Assembly (NCBI RefSeq): GCF_004570575.1
Contig: NZ_SPPD01000008.1
Span: 1 to 64,000 of the forward strand
Source: Streptococcus cuniculi
GTDB taxonomy: Bacteria > Bacillota > Bacilli > Lactobacillales > Streptococcaceae
Direction of reading: 5' to 3'
DNA: 64,000 nucleotides
Shown: positions 1 through 12,800 of the stretch, one piece after another
How positions within the stretch are numbered: position 1 is the first letter of the stretch
How the letters are laid out: the number at the start of each line of letters is the position of its first letter
Notes under the pieces: model-generated
What the model saw: only the letters and a program-made list of their open reading frames with translations
Databases searched by the model: none
Told to the model about the DNA's origin: nothing
Position numbers and translations under genes: made by a program

Positions 1-2
1 AT

Positions 3-146
3 GGCAAGGGTATTGTTTTGCATACTCAAAGCGCAGTGAAAGGTATCTACGGACAGCTAGATACTGCTATTAAGGGTGAAGCCGCTAAGGCTCTCAAAAA
101 GGCCGTTGATACAACGCTCCCTAAATATGAGAAGGTATTCTCTTAA
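3..146 (+). CDS. C-terminal end of an unidentified protein (partial)
   Basis: An open frame enters from the left edge and closes at TAA 144-146, giving 47 residues ending in KYEKVFS. The visible part is rich in Ala, Lys and Leu and reads as an amphipathic helix, with no motif I recognise. The start lies outside the window, so the function cannot be assigned. It is followed by about 250 bases of non-coding DNA before purA. Confidence 0.55.
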   Translation, partial: GKGIVLHTQSAVKGIYGQLDTAIKGEAAKALKKAVDTTLPKYEKVFS

Positions 147-295
147 TAGAAAGGGCTAGTAAAACTTAGATTTACTTCGTTTTCTTTTCTCTCTCATGCT
201 GGGTTTAGAACCTTTAATCGTTCCGTTTTTACAGAAAATAAGGGGGATTTTGAATCCGTGTTTAGAGAAATCACGGACAATGCTAGGGTCATACC

Positions 296-324
296 TTGAA
301 AAAAAAATTACAATTGGCTATAAT
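296..324 (+). promoter_or_regulatory. purA promoter
   Basis: A TTGAAA -35 box (296-301) and a perfect TATAAT -10 box (319-324) are separated by 17 bases. Transcription would start near 331, giving a leader of about 70 bases before purA. Confidence 0.75.
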
Positions 325-341
325 GAACTGTAAGGGAAACT

Positions 342-400
342 AGCAGGTGAGAGTCCTGCCGTGTGCGTGAAGAAAGGAAGCAGAACTTGTTCTGCTGTAA
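342..400 (+). promoter_or_regulatory. Structured leader of purA
   Basis: Two hairpins fit between the promoter and purA. The first pairs GCAGG (343-347) with CCTGC (355-359). The second is an AGCAGAAC/GTTCTGCT inverted repeat (379-396) placed exactly between the Shine-Dalgarno-like AGAAAGGA (371-378) and the ATG at 401. When folded, the second hairpin would bring the SD to about 4 bases from the start codon. AGCAG of the first hairpin could also pair with CTGCT of the second, so two alternative folds are possible. A regulatory role is inference. Confidence 0.4.
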
Positions 401-1698
<1,298 letters not shown>

Positions 1699-1699
<1 letters not shown>

Positions 1700-1722
1700 A
1701 ACAACCCTTACGGGTTGTTTTA
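1699..1722 (+). terminator. purA terminator
   Basis: ACAACCC/GGGTTGT hairpin with a TTAC loop followed by TTTT, starting at the purA stop codon. It doubles as the first hairpin of the repeat block that follows. Confidence 0.7.
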
Positions 1723-2020
1723 GGTTGGAGATAGAAATTCGCGGAAGCGAATTCTCTTCTTAATGAGGTGCAGTGCACCTTTTTAGGTTGGAGATAAGGA
1801 TTTGTGGGAACAAATCCTTCGCTTGATGATAAGGTCCAGTGGACTATTTCAATCGGGAAATGAGAACTGACGCTAGGCAGTTTTCATCTTTAGAAGTGTT
1901 TACGGGTTGTTTTAGGCTGGAGATGAGAACTACCGCTAGGTAGTTTTCATTTTGAAAAGTCAGGAGGGTTGTTGTAGGCGGGAGATAGGAACTGTCGTCG
2001 GGTGACTTTTCTTTTGGAGA
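1722..2020. repeat. Mosaic of BOX-like hairpin repeats between purA and yajC
   Basis: A 363-base gap without a gene. A spacer reading TAGGTTGGAGATA or a close variant recurs at about 1722, 1784, 1914 and 1975, each followed by a short hairpin with a different stem. Examples are ATTCGC/GCGAAT near 1737-1752, GGATTTGT/ACAAATCC at 1798-1817, AACTGNC/GGCAGTT near 1865 and AACTACC/GGTAGTT near 1928. The spacer plus flanking hairpins match the boxB layout of streptococcal BOX elements. Confidence 0.6.
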
Positions 2021-2062
2021 ATCTTTTGTTATAATAAATTATATTAAAAAAGGAGTGATACT

Positions 2063-2371
2063 ATGGGTCCATTTTTGTTTCCACTATTGATGGTGGCAAT
2101 GTTAGGGTTTATGATTTTTTCACAGCGCAAGCAACAAAAAAATCGGATGGAGGTCTTGAACCAAATTCAAAAGGGTGATGAGATTATTACCATAGGTGGC
2201 TTGTATGGCATTGTTGATGAAATCAACGAACAAAAAGTCGTTTTGGATGTGGATGGAGTCTATTTGACATTTGAGCGTTCGGCTATCCGTGGCCGTGTGA
2301 ACCAAGCAACAGCTGTTGAAACAGTTGTTGAAGAACCAGTAGTGGAAGACACTGCTGTGACAGAAGAATAA
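2063..2371 (+). CDS. yajC: Preprotein translocase subunit YajC
   Basis: Small single-pass membrane protein that associates with SecDF/SecYEG. Residues 3-19 form the N-terminal transmembrane helix, followed by a basic QRKQQKNR stretch and the conserved GDEIITIGGLYGIV segment. The acidic tail, rich in Val and Glu, is typical of the streptococcal version. It has an AAGGAG SD. No SecD or SecF gene is adjacent, as is usual in streptococci. Confidence 0.93.
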   Translation: MGPFLFPLLMVAMLGFMIFSQRKQQKNRMEVLNQIQKGDEIITIGGLYGIVDEINEQKVVLDVDGVYLTFERSAIRGRVNQATAVETVVEEPVVEDTAVTEE

Positions 2372-2381
2372 TCAGGAAAGG

Positions 2382-2404
2382 AGCATCTTTTAGGTGCTTT
2401 TTTC
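2382..2404 (+). terminator. yajC terminator
   Basis: AGCATC/GGTGCT hairpin (2382-2398) followed by a T-run. Confidence 0.6.
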
Positions 2405-2526
2405 TGTAGAAAAGAGCTATGTTAAGGGGAGGTTAAAAACAATCCTCCCATGTGACGATGAATGGTTCATTGTTTGGTATCGATGGATTTATAAAAAGGC
2501 AAAAATGTTCATAGAACCCTTGCGCT

Positions 2527-2555
2527 TTCGCATTCTTATTAAAATATGATATAAT
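2527..2555 (+). promoter_or_regulatory. Promoter of the uppS-cdsA-rseP-proS operon
   Basis: TATAAT at 2550-2555 with a weak TTCGCA -35 box 17 bases upstream. The uppS start follows 28 bases later with a GAGGAT SD. Confidence 0.5.
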
Positions 2556-2582
2556 GAACTGATTATACTGTGAGGATAGAAC

Positions 2583-3338
2583 ATGTTCCGCTTTCCGTTT
2601 AAGAAAAAAGAAATCATTGAAACAGCTATTCAGGTACCAAAGCACATTGCTATCATCATGGATGGGAATGGTCGTTGGGCTAAAAAACGCCTGCAACCGC
2701 GTGTCATGGGGCACAAGGCGGGTATGGATGCTTTGCAAAAAATTACTAAAGCAGCTTCTAATATGGGTGTGAAGGTTTTGACTGTCTATGCTTTTTCGAC
2801 TGAAAATTGGACTCGTCCAGAAAAAGAAGTGACGTTCATTATGAACTTACCCGTTGAATTTTATGACAAATATGTGCCTGACTTGCATGCCAACAACGTG
2901 AAAATTCAGATGATTGGTGAACATTCACGCTTGCCAGAAGCAACGAAAACCGCTATGGCAAATGCCATGCAAAAGACCAAGTACAATACAGGCTTGATTT
3001 TAAACTTTGCCTTGAACTATGGGGGGCGTGATGAGATGACCCATGCTGTAAGAGAGATTGCTCAAGCAGTGTTGGATTCTGAGTTCAATCCTGGAGAGAT
3101 TGATGAGCAGTTGATTGCTGATTATCTTTATACCAATAAATTACCCGCTAGCCTACGCGATCCAGACTTGGTCATTCGGACCAGTGGTGAATTACGGTTG
3201 AGCAACTTTTTACCGTGGCAAACAGCCTATAGTGAGCTTTATTTTACCGATATTGCTTGGCCAGATTTTGATGAAAAAGCGCTTCATGAAGCGATAAAAG
3301 AATACAATAGACGCCACAGACGTTTCGGTGGTATCTAA
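2583..3338 (+). CDS. uppS: Isoprenyl transferase (undecaprenyl diphosphate synthase)
   Basis: Cis-prenyltransferase that condenses isopentenyl diphosphate onto farnesyl diphosphate to make the C55 lipid carrier for peptidoglycan and wall polymers. The catalytic Asp27 lies in the family signature DGNGRWA (27-33), and the C-terminal RTSGELRLSNFLPWQ substrate-binding motif is intact. At 251 residues it is of normal length. It is first gene of a tight operon with cdsA, rseP and proS, a conserved arrangement in Firmicutes. Confidence 0.96.
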   Translation: MFRFPFKKKEIIETAIQVPKHIAIIMDGNGRWAKKRLQPRVMGHKAGMDALQKITKAASNMGVKVLTVYAFSTENWTRPEKEVTFIMNLPVEFYDKYVPDLHANNVKIQMIGEHSRLPEATKTAMANAMQKTKYNTGLILNFALNYGGRDEMTHAVREIAQAVLDSEFNPGEIDEQLIADYLYTNKLPASLRDPDLVIRTSGELRLSNFLPWQTAYSELYFTDIAWPDFDEKALHEAIKEYNRRHRRFGGI

Positions 3339-3350
3339 GAGGGAGAAATG

Positions 3351-4157
3351 ATGTCAAAGGATTTACAGAAACGAGTGATTTTTGGGGGAGTGGCTCTGGC
3401 TATCTTTGTCCCTTTCTTACTAAAAGGCGGCGTGCCTTTTCAACTGTTTATTGGTCTTCTCGCTACGATAGCGACTGCTGAACTCATTAAAATGCACGCT
3501 TTATTGCCCAATTCCATCGAGGGCATGTTGGCCATGTTGGGGAGTTTGGTCTTGACCTTGCCCTTGGAGAATTATCTGACCTTCCTGCCGACGGATGGGA
3601 ATTACATAGCCTATACCATTGTGGTATTTTGTTTGTTGGGGTCAACTGTTTTTAATATGGAGCATTATTCCTACTCTGAAGTTGCCTTTCCCATTGCCTC
3701 TAGCTTTTATGTCGGCATTGGTTTTCATCATTTGATTTTGGCGCGAATGGACGGGCTAGATAAGGTTCTCTTTGCGCTGTTTATCGTCTGGGCAACGGAT
3801 ATTGGAGCCTACATGATTGGTAGCCGCATCGGACGGCGAAAGCTCATGCCTAAGGTATCGCCGAATAAGACATTGGAAGGAAGCCTCGGTGGGATTATTT
3901 CTGCTCTTGTAGTATCTGCTATCTTTATCTTGGTAGATAAGGGAGTGGCATCGGGGTATTCACTTGTCACCATGTTGCTCTTGGTGGTTCTCTTTTCCAT
4001 TTTTGCTCAGTTTGGGGATTTGGTGGAAAGTGCTATTAAGCGCCACTTTGGAGTTAAGGATTCAGGAAAAGTGATTCCGGGACACGGTGGTATTTTAGAC
4101 CGTTTTGATAGTTTGATTTTTGTCTTTCCTATCATGCACTTTTTTGGGTTATTCTAG
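3351..4157 (+). CDS. cdsA: Phosphatidate cytidylyltransferase
   Basis: Integral membrane enzyme making CDP-diacylglycerol from phosphatidic acid and CTP, the branch point of phospholipid synthesis. It has about eight hydrophobic segments and the C-terminal CDP-diglyceride synthase signature (KDSGKVIPGHGGILDRFDS). Two in-frame ATGs occur at 3348 and 3351; the second is better spaced from the GAGGGAG SD. It starts 12 bases after uppS, consistent with co-transcription. Confidence 0.95.
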   Translation: MSKDLQKRVIFGGVALAIFVPFLLKGGVPFQLFIGLLATIATAELIKMHALLPNSIEGMLAMLGSLVLTLPLENYLTFLPTDGNYIAYTIVVFCLLGSTVFNMEHYSYSEVAFPIASSFYVGIGFHHLILARMDGLDKVLFALFIVWATDIGAYMIGSRIGRRKLMPKVSPNKTLEGSLGGIISALVVSAIFILVDKGVASGYSLVTMLLLVVLFSIFAQFGDLVESAIKRHFGVKDSGKVIPGHGGILDRFDSLIFVFPIMHFFGLF

Positions 4158-4166
4158 GGAGGAATG

Positions 4167-5426
4167 ATGAAGGGAATTTTAGCATTTATTTTTATTTTTG
4201 GCGTGATTGTTGTGGTCCATGAATTCGGACATTTCTACTTTGCCAAGAAATCAGGAATTCTTGTGCGGGAATTTGCGATTGGGATGGGACCGAAAATCTT
4301 TGCTCATATTGGCAAAGATGGCACGGCTTATACGATTCGCATTCTGCCCTTGGGTGGCTATGTGCGCATGGCTGGCTGGGGTGAAGACAAGACAGAGATT
4401 AAGACAGGGGCTCCGGTCTCTCTTAGCGTCAATGCAAACGGCGTTGTAACGCGCATCAATCTGTCCAATAAGATTTTGGAAGATACCAGCCTTCCGATGA
4501 ATGTGACAGCCTATGATTTTGAGGAAAAACTGGAAATCACAGGTTTAGTCTTGGAAGAAAGCAAGACCTTCCCCGTTGACCACAATGCGACCATTGTCGA
4601 AGAAGATGGTACGGAGGTTCGCATTGCACCGCTAGATGTCCAGTATCAAAATGCTTCCATCTGGGGGCGACTCATTACGAATTTTGCAGGTCCAATGAAT
4701 AATTTTATCTTGGGCTTTGTCGCTTTTGTCCTCTTTTTCTTCCTGCAAGGAGGAGTGCCAGATTATGCGTCCAACCATGTAACGGTGATAGATGATGGTG
4801 CGGTTCAGCAGGCTGGTGTTGTTACAGGCGATCAGATTCTTGCCATCAATGGTGAAAAGGTCCGTGACTATAATGCGATTGCTCAGGCGATTGAAAAAGC
4901 GAGCCAAGATGCCAAAACGGCTCCGACCCTATCTGTTGAAGTCCGTCATGAGGGGCAGAAGAAGATCCTTGATGTGATGACAAAAGAGCAGGATGGTCAT
5001 TATTACCTAGGCATTTCCCCCATCTTGAAGACTGGCTTTGCGGATAAAGTGGTCGGTGGATTGAAAGAGACCTTATCGACCAGTTTATTGATTGTGAAGG
5101 CTCTAAAAAATATCATTGCCCAGTTTGATTTGAATAAATTAGGTGGACCAGTTGCCATTTACCAAATCAGCTCACAGGCAGCCGATAATGGCTGGGGCTC
5201 TGTCTTGCGTCTCCTTGCCATGTTGTCTATTAACTTGGGAATTTTTAACCTGATTCCGATTCCAGCCCTTGACGGTGGAAAAATCGTCATCAACATCATC
5301 GAAGCGATTCGCAGAAAACCATTGAAACAAGAAACCGAATCCTACATTACCCTAGCAGGTGTCGCTGTCATGGTTATCCTCATGATTGCGGTTACCTGGA
5401 ACGATATTTTACGTGTCTTTTTTTAA
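4167..5426 (+). CDS. rseP: Site-2 intramembrane zinc protease RseP (Eep)
   Basis: Polytopic membrane metalloprotease that cuts transmembrane substrates; in streptococci and enterococci the homologue Eep processes signal-peptide remnants and pheromone precursors. The zinc motif HEFGH lies in the first transmembrane helix (residues 18-22), a PDZ domain occupies roughly 205-270, and the third ligand motif LDGGK sits in a late transmembrane segment near residue 367. ATG 4167 is better spaced from the AGGGAGGA SD than ATG 4164. The gene follows cdsA by 9 bases. Confidence 0.95.
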   Translation: MKGILAFIFIFGVIVVVHEFGHFYFAKKSGILVREFAIGMGPKIFAHIGKDGTAYTIRILPLGGYVRMAGWGEDKTEIKTGAPVSLSVNANGVVTRINLSNKILEDTSLPMNVTAYDFEEKLEITGLVLEESKTFPVDHNATIVEEDGTEVRIAPLDVQYQNASIWGRLITNFAGPMNNFILGFVAFVLFFFLQGGVPDYASNHVTVIDDGAVQQAGVVTGDQILAINGEKVRDYNAIAQAIEKASQDAKTAPTLSVEVRHEGQKKILDVMTKEQDGHYYLGISPILKTGFADKVVGGLKETLSTSLLIVKALKNIIAQFDLNKLGGPVAIYQISSQAADNGWGSVLRLLAMLSINLGIFNLIPIPALDGGKIVINIIEAIRRKPLKQETESYITLAGVAVMVILMIAVTWNDILRVFF

Positions 5427-5434
5427 AAGAGTGA

Positions 5435-7312
<1,878 letters not shown>

Positions 7313-7322
7313 TAAGAAAAGA

Positions 7323-7350
7323 CCTCAGCCAAACTGGTTGGGGCTTTTTA
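7323..7350 (+). terminator. proS terminator
   Basis: CCTCAGCC/GGTTGGGG stem (7323-7330 with 7336-7343, including GU pairs) followed by CTTTTTA. Confidence 0.75.
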
Positions 7351-7440
7351 GTGCAGTATGGCTGATAAGAAAAGTTGTTGTATAGCCTTTTGAATGAACT
7401 TTAATACATCGTCACTTTTAACGTGCAAAATTTAGTGGGA

Positions 7441-7559
7441 GTTCATCAATCCGTATTTCTTCCACGTACAGGTAAAGCTACATCTGTTTGGATGGTGTGC
7501 TGGGTCTTGCCTTTGTCGTTCTTGCAGGATTTGTACATCATGTAAAAAAAGAAAAATAA
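7441..7559 (+). pseudogene. Remnant of an LPXTG wall-anchored surface protein (frameshifted)
   Basis: In one frame the DNA from 7459 reads LPRTGKATSVW, a sortase recognition motif. In a different frame from 7494 it reads a hydrophobic segment GVLGLAFVVLAGFV followed by HHVKKEK and a TAA at 7557-7559. Together these are the three parts of a cell-wall sorting signal, with a shift of frame between motif and membrane anchor. No long frame leads into it, so only the scar of the gene is left. The neighbouring text GGGAGTTCATCAA (7437-7449) resembles the end of the BOX-like repeats found elsewhere in the window. The rest of the 7313-7726 gap shows only degenerate sequence. Confidence 0.6.
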
Positions 7560-7688
7560 ATCGTTAGACCATACCACAGGGACTGGGAGCTAAGTCCTAG
7601 CTTGACCAAATTGTCTGCCTAAATGGCGAGGCATGATGGCGAGGCTAGCTGCTGAGCGATTCATAACGGCATACCTAGACCTAGAAAA

Positions 7689-7723
7689 AAGGAGTAAGGA
7701 CAACTGCTTTTGCCTCACTCCTT
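7689..7723 (-). terminator. dhaKLM terminator
   Basis: AAGGAGTAAGG (7689-7699) pairs with CCTCACTCCTT (7713-7723). On the minus strand the stem is followed by a T-run, so it fits the end of the dha operon. Confidence 0.75.
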
Positions 7724-7726
7724 ATT

Positions 7727-8104
7727 TTATTTATGGATTTCTAATTCTGCCAGTTGTGCAAGAATCGCTTCAAGAGGAGCACCTGCTTGGAGCAGGGCCG
7801 CTGCGGTGTAGCTGCCTTCAACAATAGGGACGGATTGGATGCGGATGTCCTTATCAGAGAAATCAGCGACCATTTCCATGTTCATCCGGGCGCTGCCGAG
7901 GTCGAAAAAGGCGAGAATCATCTCAGCGGGATTGCTGTTTACTGTGGCCTCTACTCGGGAAAATTCCGTCCCGATACTGCCGTCTTCCAGCCCACCACAA
8001 TAGGTGATGGGAACATCTTTTGCGACTTCAGCGATTAAATCAATGGCTCCTTGCGATAGATGACGAGAGTGGGAGACGATGACGATACCGATTGATTGTG
8101 TCAT
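7727..8104 (-). CDS. dhaM: Dihydroxyacetone kinase phosphotransfer subunit DhaM
   Basis: EIIA-Man-like subunit that takes phosphate from HPr of the PTS and passes it to ADP bound on DhaL. It is a short one-domain form (125 aa) with the predicted phosphorylated His12 in IVIVSHSRH. The HPr and EI domains fused to DhaM in enterobacteria are absent, as in lactic acid bacteria. It overlaps dhaL by 4 bases and is last in the dhaK-dhaL-dhaM operon. Confidence 0.93.
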   Translation of the reverse strand: MTQSIGIVIVSHSRHLSQGAIDLIAEVAKDVPITYCGGLEDGSIGTEFSRVEATVNSNPAEMILAFFDLGSARMNMEMVADFSDKDIRIQSVPIVEGSYTAAALLQAGAPLEAILAQLAELEIHK

Positions 8105-8679
8105 ACCAGTCCAGCCTCCACCAATGCTTCAAAGAGAAGACCAGAGGAATAAGACCCTGGGTCAATATGTCCAACAGAACGCTCGCCGACGTAAGAAGCG
8201 CGCCCTTTGGTAGCCTGCAACTCCTTGGTATTGTCAACAGCGGTCCGAATTGAGTCAAGGCTGAGTTGCCCTGCTTTGAGGTCTGCAATGACAGGTGTCC
8301 AGACATCCACCATGGTCTTTTCACCGACGGCTGCTTTTCCCCGCTTTTGAATCATATCAAGTCCTGCCTGAAGGCTGTCAACCAAGGAAGCGCCAGTCTG
8401 GGCACTCTTGGTCAGTCCCATAAAGGCTGAGCCATAGAGCGGACCAGAGGCTCCACCGACCTTGCTAAGTAGCTGCATGGAAACAATCTTGAAGATTTCA
8501 TCAGGACTTCCAAATTCCTTGCCCTCTAATTGTTCCATCACAGCTGCCATGCCACGAGCCATATTTCCCCCGTGATCGCCATCGCCAATCGGTGTATCTA
8601 GTTCGCTTAACAAGTCTTTGTTGTCTTGGATTTTTTGTGCAAATCCTTGTATCCATTTGAATACTGCTTGTGTCTCCAT
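8101..8679 (-). CDS. dhaL: Dihydroxyacetone kinase ADP-binding subunit DhaL
   Basis: Helical-barrel subunit carrying a permanently bound ADP as phosphate relay between DhaM and DhaK. The Mg/ADP-binding Asp cluster is visible as D28 and GDGDHGGN (32-39). The 192-residue length is normal. The gene begins 10 bases after dhaK. Confidence 0.94.
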   Translation of the reverse strand: METQAVFKWIQGFAQKIQDNKDLLSELDTPIGDGDHGGNMARGMAAVMEQLEGKEFGSPDEIFKIVSMQLLSKVGGASGPLYGSAFMGLTKSAQTGASLVDSLQAGLDMIQKRGKAAVGEKTMVDVWTPVIADLKAGQLSLDSIRTAVDNTKELQATKGRASYVGERSVGHIDPGSYSSGLLFEALVEAGLV

Positions 8680-8689
8680 AGAATCCTCC

Positions 8690-9679
8690 TTACCAAGCTG
8701 GTGTTTCGACAGTGGCTTCTAGCCCTTCAAGCCAGCTAGTCTCTTCTAGCTTAATCAAGGTGAGAGAAAGCCCCGCCATATCAATAGAAGTCATGTAGTT
8801 GCCAATCTTATGGTAGACCACTTCAATCTCCTTGTCTTTCAAGAGTTGAGCGACATCGTTTGCAAAAACATATTGTTCCATGAGTGGGGTAGCGCCTAAG
8901 CCGTTGATGAGAAGACCGTATTTTTCACCCGCTTGGGCATTGAAATCTTGGAGTAATTTGGCAACCAATTCTTCAGCTAATGCTTGAGACGGTTGAAGTT
9001 TTTCTTTCTTGTAGCCGGGCTCGCCATGGATTCCTACACCATATTCAAATTCATCTTCTGCAAGGACAAAGCCTGGTTTGCCAACTTCAGGAACAGTAGC
9101 GCCAGAAAGAGCGAGGCCAATGGTCTTAATCTGAGGGACGAGTGCGTCCGCTAGTTCTTTGATTTCAGTCAGTGATTTGCCTGTTTCTGCTGCGTGGCCC
9201 AAAATCTTGTGAACAAGAATCGTTCCTGCAACGCCCCGCCGTCCTTGGGTATAGAGGCTGTTTTCCACCGCAATGTCGTCATCGACCACCACGCTTGCTA
9301 CTTCAATGCCTTCCATTTCAGCCATTTCTTGCGCCATTTCAAAGTTCATAATGTCGCCAGAGTAATTTTTAATGACCATAAAGACGCCAGCGCCTTCATC
9401 AGCTGCCTTAATGGCTTCTAAGATTTGGTCTGGGGTTGGTGAGGTAAAGACTGCCCCGCAAACAGCTGCAGAGAGCATGCCACGGCCGACAAATCCTGCG
9501 TGAGATGGCTCGTGACCAGAACCTCCACCAGAGATGAGGCCGACCTTGCCCCTTTTTGCTGTTTTGCGGACAATCACATCGTAGCCGTCCAAGCGCTCTA
9601 CCAGACCACCATGCATAAAGACGAGACCTTGGAGCATTTCATCGACAACGTGCTTAGGCTGGTTGATAATTTTTTTCAT
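8690..9679 (-). CDS. dhaK: Dihydroxyacetone kinase substrate-binding subunit DhaK
   Basis: Binds dihydroxyacetone covalently through a hemiaminal to a His, predicted here as His218 in the GIHGEPG motif. The GGGSGHEPSHAGFVG loop is at residues 51-65. At 329 residues it is full length. It is first gene of the PTS-dependent DHA kinase operon, with an AGGAGG SD. The activator DhaS and its co-regulator DhaQ, which accompany this operon in Lactococcus, are not adjacent; an upstream cre-like site suggests carbon catabolite control instead. Confidence 0.95.
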   Translation of the reverse strand: MKKIINQPKHVVDEMLQGLVFMHGGLVERLDGYDVIVRKTAKRGKVGLISGGGSGHEPSHAGFVGRGMLSAAVCGAVFTSPTPDQILEAIKAADEGAGVFMVIKNYSGDIMNFEMAQEMAEMEGIEVASVVVDDDIAVENSLYTQGRRGVAGTILVHKILGHAAETGKSLTEIKELADALVPQIKTIGLALSGATVPEVGKPGFVLAEDEFEYGVGIHGEPGYKKEKLQPSQALAEELVAKLLQDFNAQAGEKYGLLINGLGATPLMEQYVFANDVAQLLKDKEIEVVYHKIGNYMTSIDMAGLSLTLIKLEETSWLEGLEATVETPAW

Positions 9680-9747
9680 GTATATCCTCCTATTTACACA
9701 AGTTTTAGGGAAGGTTAGTCTCCCAACCTGTGAATGATTCCGTTTTC

Positions 9748-9785
9748 ATTATAATAAAAAACAACAGAAAAAGAAAGCGATAACA
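9748..9785 (-). promoter_or_regulatory. dhaK promoter with overlapping cre-like (CcpA) site
   Basis: On the minus strand a TATAAT -10 box sits at 9753-9748. The -35 region 17 bases upstream lies inside TGTTATCGCTTTCT (9785-9772), a good match to the cre consensus for CcpA. A repressor bound there would cover the -35 box. Confidence 0.5.
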
Positions 9786-9889
9786 GATCGTTGATATGGA
9801 AGCGACGTTTGTCCTATCGTCAGGCAAGGCTCGAAAAATAGGGAGAATTGTGGTAAAATAAGAGGAATAGAAAGACAAGGGATATCAGA

Positions 9890-12800
9890 ATGACAGATAC
9901 GTTTCAATTGCTATTGAATCAAATTGGTCTACCGCTTGAGTTGAAAGAGTCAAGCGCGTTTTCGAGTGCGAAGATTGAGCAGGTTTTGGTACATAAAAAG
10001 AGCAAGGTCTGGGACTTCACCTTCCGGTTTGAAGAGCCCCTCCCCTTGCTTCAGTATCAATTGTTTAAGGCAAAATTGCTCAACGAGTTTCAAAAGACGG
10101 GCAATCAGGCGCGTTTTCGCTTGGTCACCAATCAAGAGAACCTTAATCCCGTCTTAGTGCAGGACTATTATCAAGAAGCCTTTACTGAGGAATTGTGCCA
10201 GAGTGCGGGTTTTCGGTCGGTCTTTCAGCAGCTACCGGTCACCTTTCGCGAGGGTATCTTGTGGATAAAAGGTCCCGCCTCTGTGGATACACCACATTTC
10301 CGAAAAAATCATTTGCCTAATCTGGTAGAGCAGTTTGCGCGCTTTGGCTTTGCCAATATAGCGGTGGACATTGAGGTCTGCGAGGAGATGACCAAGGCCC
10401 AAGTGGCGGAATTCCAGGCTCACAATGAAGAGCTTCTCCAGAAAGCCAGCCAAGAAACCTTGGAAGCTATGGAGCAATTAACCCAAATGACACCGCCACC
10501 AGAAGCTAGCTCACAGGCCTCTTTCCAAGAATTTAAAAAGCAGACTCCGCGTAAGATTAGCCTTGAAAAATCAGAAATTACACCGATGATTGAGATTGAA
10601 ACGGAAGAAAATCGAATCGTCTTTGAAGGTTTGGTCTTTGATGTGGAGCAACGGACGACACGGACAGGGCGGGTCATCATCAATTTCAAGATGACCGACT
10701 ATACCTCTTCCTTTTCCATGCAAAGATGGGCAAAAAATGAAGAAGATGCGCAGAAATTTGACATGGTGAAAAAAGGTAATTGGCTCCGTGTTCGAGGCAA
10801 TATCGAGACCAATAATTTCACGCGCGATTTGACCATGAACGTGCAGGAAATCCAAGAAGTCAAGCGTGATATTCGCAAGGACCTCATGCCTGATGACCAA
10901 AAGCGGGTGGAGTTTCACGCCCATACTAACATGTCCACCATGGATGCCCTACCACCCGTCGAGGACTTGATTGCCCGAGCAGCTAAGTGGGGTCACAAGG
11001 CGATTGCCATTACCGACCACGGAAATGTCCAATCCTTCCCTCATGGCTATCATGCTGCCCGCAAGGCGGGAATCAAGGCACTCTTTGGAATGGAAGCCAA
11101 TATCGTCGAAGACAGCGTACCAATCGTCTACAACGAGGCAGACCTTTCCTTATCCGATGCGACGTATGTCGTCTTTGACGTGGAGACCACAGGACTTTCT
11201 GCGGTGTACAACAGCCTAATTCAGATCGCGGCCTCTAAGATGCACAAGGGAAATGTCATTGCTGAATTTGATGAATTTATCAATCCAGGCCATCCCTTGA
11301 GCCAGTTTACGACAGACTTGACCGGGATTACCGATGAGCATGTCAGAAACAGTAAGCCTCTAGAGCAGGTTCTGCAAGAATTCCAAGCTTTCTGTGAGGG
11401 TTCTGTTCTCGTTGCCCACAATGCGACCTTTGACGTTGGCTTTATGGATGTCAACTACGAACGAGCAGGGCTACCTACTATTACCCAGCCTGTCATCGAT
11501 ACCTTGGAATTTGCCCGCAATCTCTATCCAGAATATAAGCGGCATGGTCTGGGGCCCCTGACCAAGCGGTTTGGTGTGGCGCTTGAGCATCACCACATGG
11601 CCAATTATGATGCGGAAGCAACAGGACGTCTCCTCTTTATCTTCCTAAAAGATGCCCTTGAAAAGCACAACATCAGTCGTTTAGACCAATTAAATACAGA
11701 ATTGATTGCGGAAGATTCCTATAAAAAAGCCCGTGTCAAACACGCGACCCTATATGTCACCAATCAAACGGGCTTGAAAAATATCTTCAAGCTGGTTTCT
11801 CTATCCAACACCAAGTATTTTGAAGGTGTGCCACGGATTCCACGGACGGTTTTAAATGAACACCGTGAGGGCTTGCTATTAGGAACTGCCTGTCAGGAAG
11901 GCGAAGTCTTTGATGAGTTGCTCTCAAAAGGAATGGATGAAGCGGTTAAGGTGGCAAGCTATTATGATTTCATCGAAGTCATGCCGCCGGCCCTGTATGC
12001 GCCTATGATTGCTAAGGAGCAGTTCAAGGATATGGCAGAAATCGAAGCTATGATTCAGAACCTGATTGAGGTTGGGCGCAGGGCGCATTTGCCTGTTCTT
12101 GCGACAGGAAATGTCCACTATATCGACCCAGAAGAAGAGATTTACCGTGAGATTATCGTGCGTTCTTTGGGACAGGGAGCCATGATTAACCGTACCATCG
12201 GCCATGGCGAAAATGCCCAACCAGCACCGCTACCAAAAGCACATTTCCGCACGACCAATGAAATGCTCGATGAATTTGCCTTCTTAGGAGAGGAGCTGGC
12301 GCGGGAAATTGTCATCACCAATCCCAACGCGATGCTAGAGCGCTTTGAAGATGTCGAAGTGGTTAAAAAAGACCTCTACACTCCCTATCTGGAAAAGGCC
12401 GAGGAGCGAGTGGCAGAAATGACCTATAAAAAGGCCTTTGAAGTCTATGGCAATCCTCTGCCAGACATCATTGACCTGCGGATTGAAAAAGAACTGACCT
12501 CGATTTTGGGGAATGGCTTTGCCGTGATCTACCTCGCTTCTCAGATGTTGGTAACGCGGTCTAACGAGCGTGGATACCTAGTCGGTTCACGGGGATCTGT
12601 CGGTTCGAGCTTTGTGGCGACCATGATTGGGATTACCGAGGTCAATCCCATGCCGCCTCATTATGTCTGTCCCAACTGCCAGCATAGTGAGTTTATCACA
12701 GATGGTTCCTATGGTTCTGGCTTTGATATGCCAGACAAAGCCTGTCCAGAGTGTGGTCACAAGTACGCTAAAGACGGACAGGATATTCCCTTTGAGACCT

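Noticed and set aside
342-400. purA leader as a cobalamin-type riboswitch or group II intron fragment (GGGAA...GGTGAGAGTCCTGC, GTGTGCG)
   Set aside because: The short strings look alike, but the leader is only about 70 bases, far too short for either, and no other conserved element was found.
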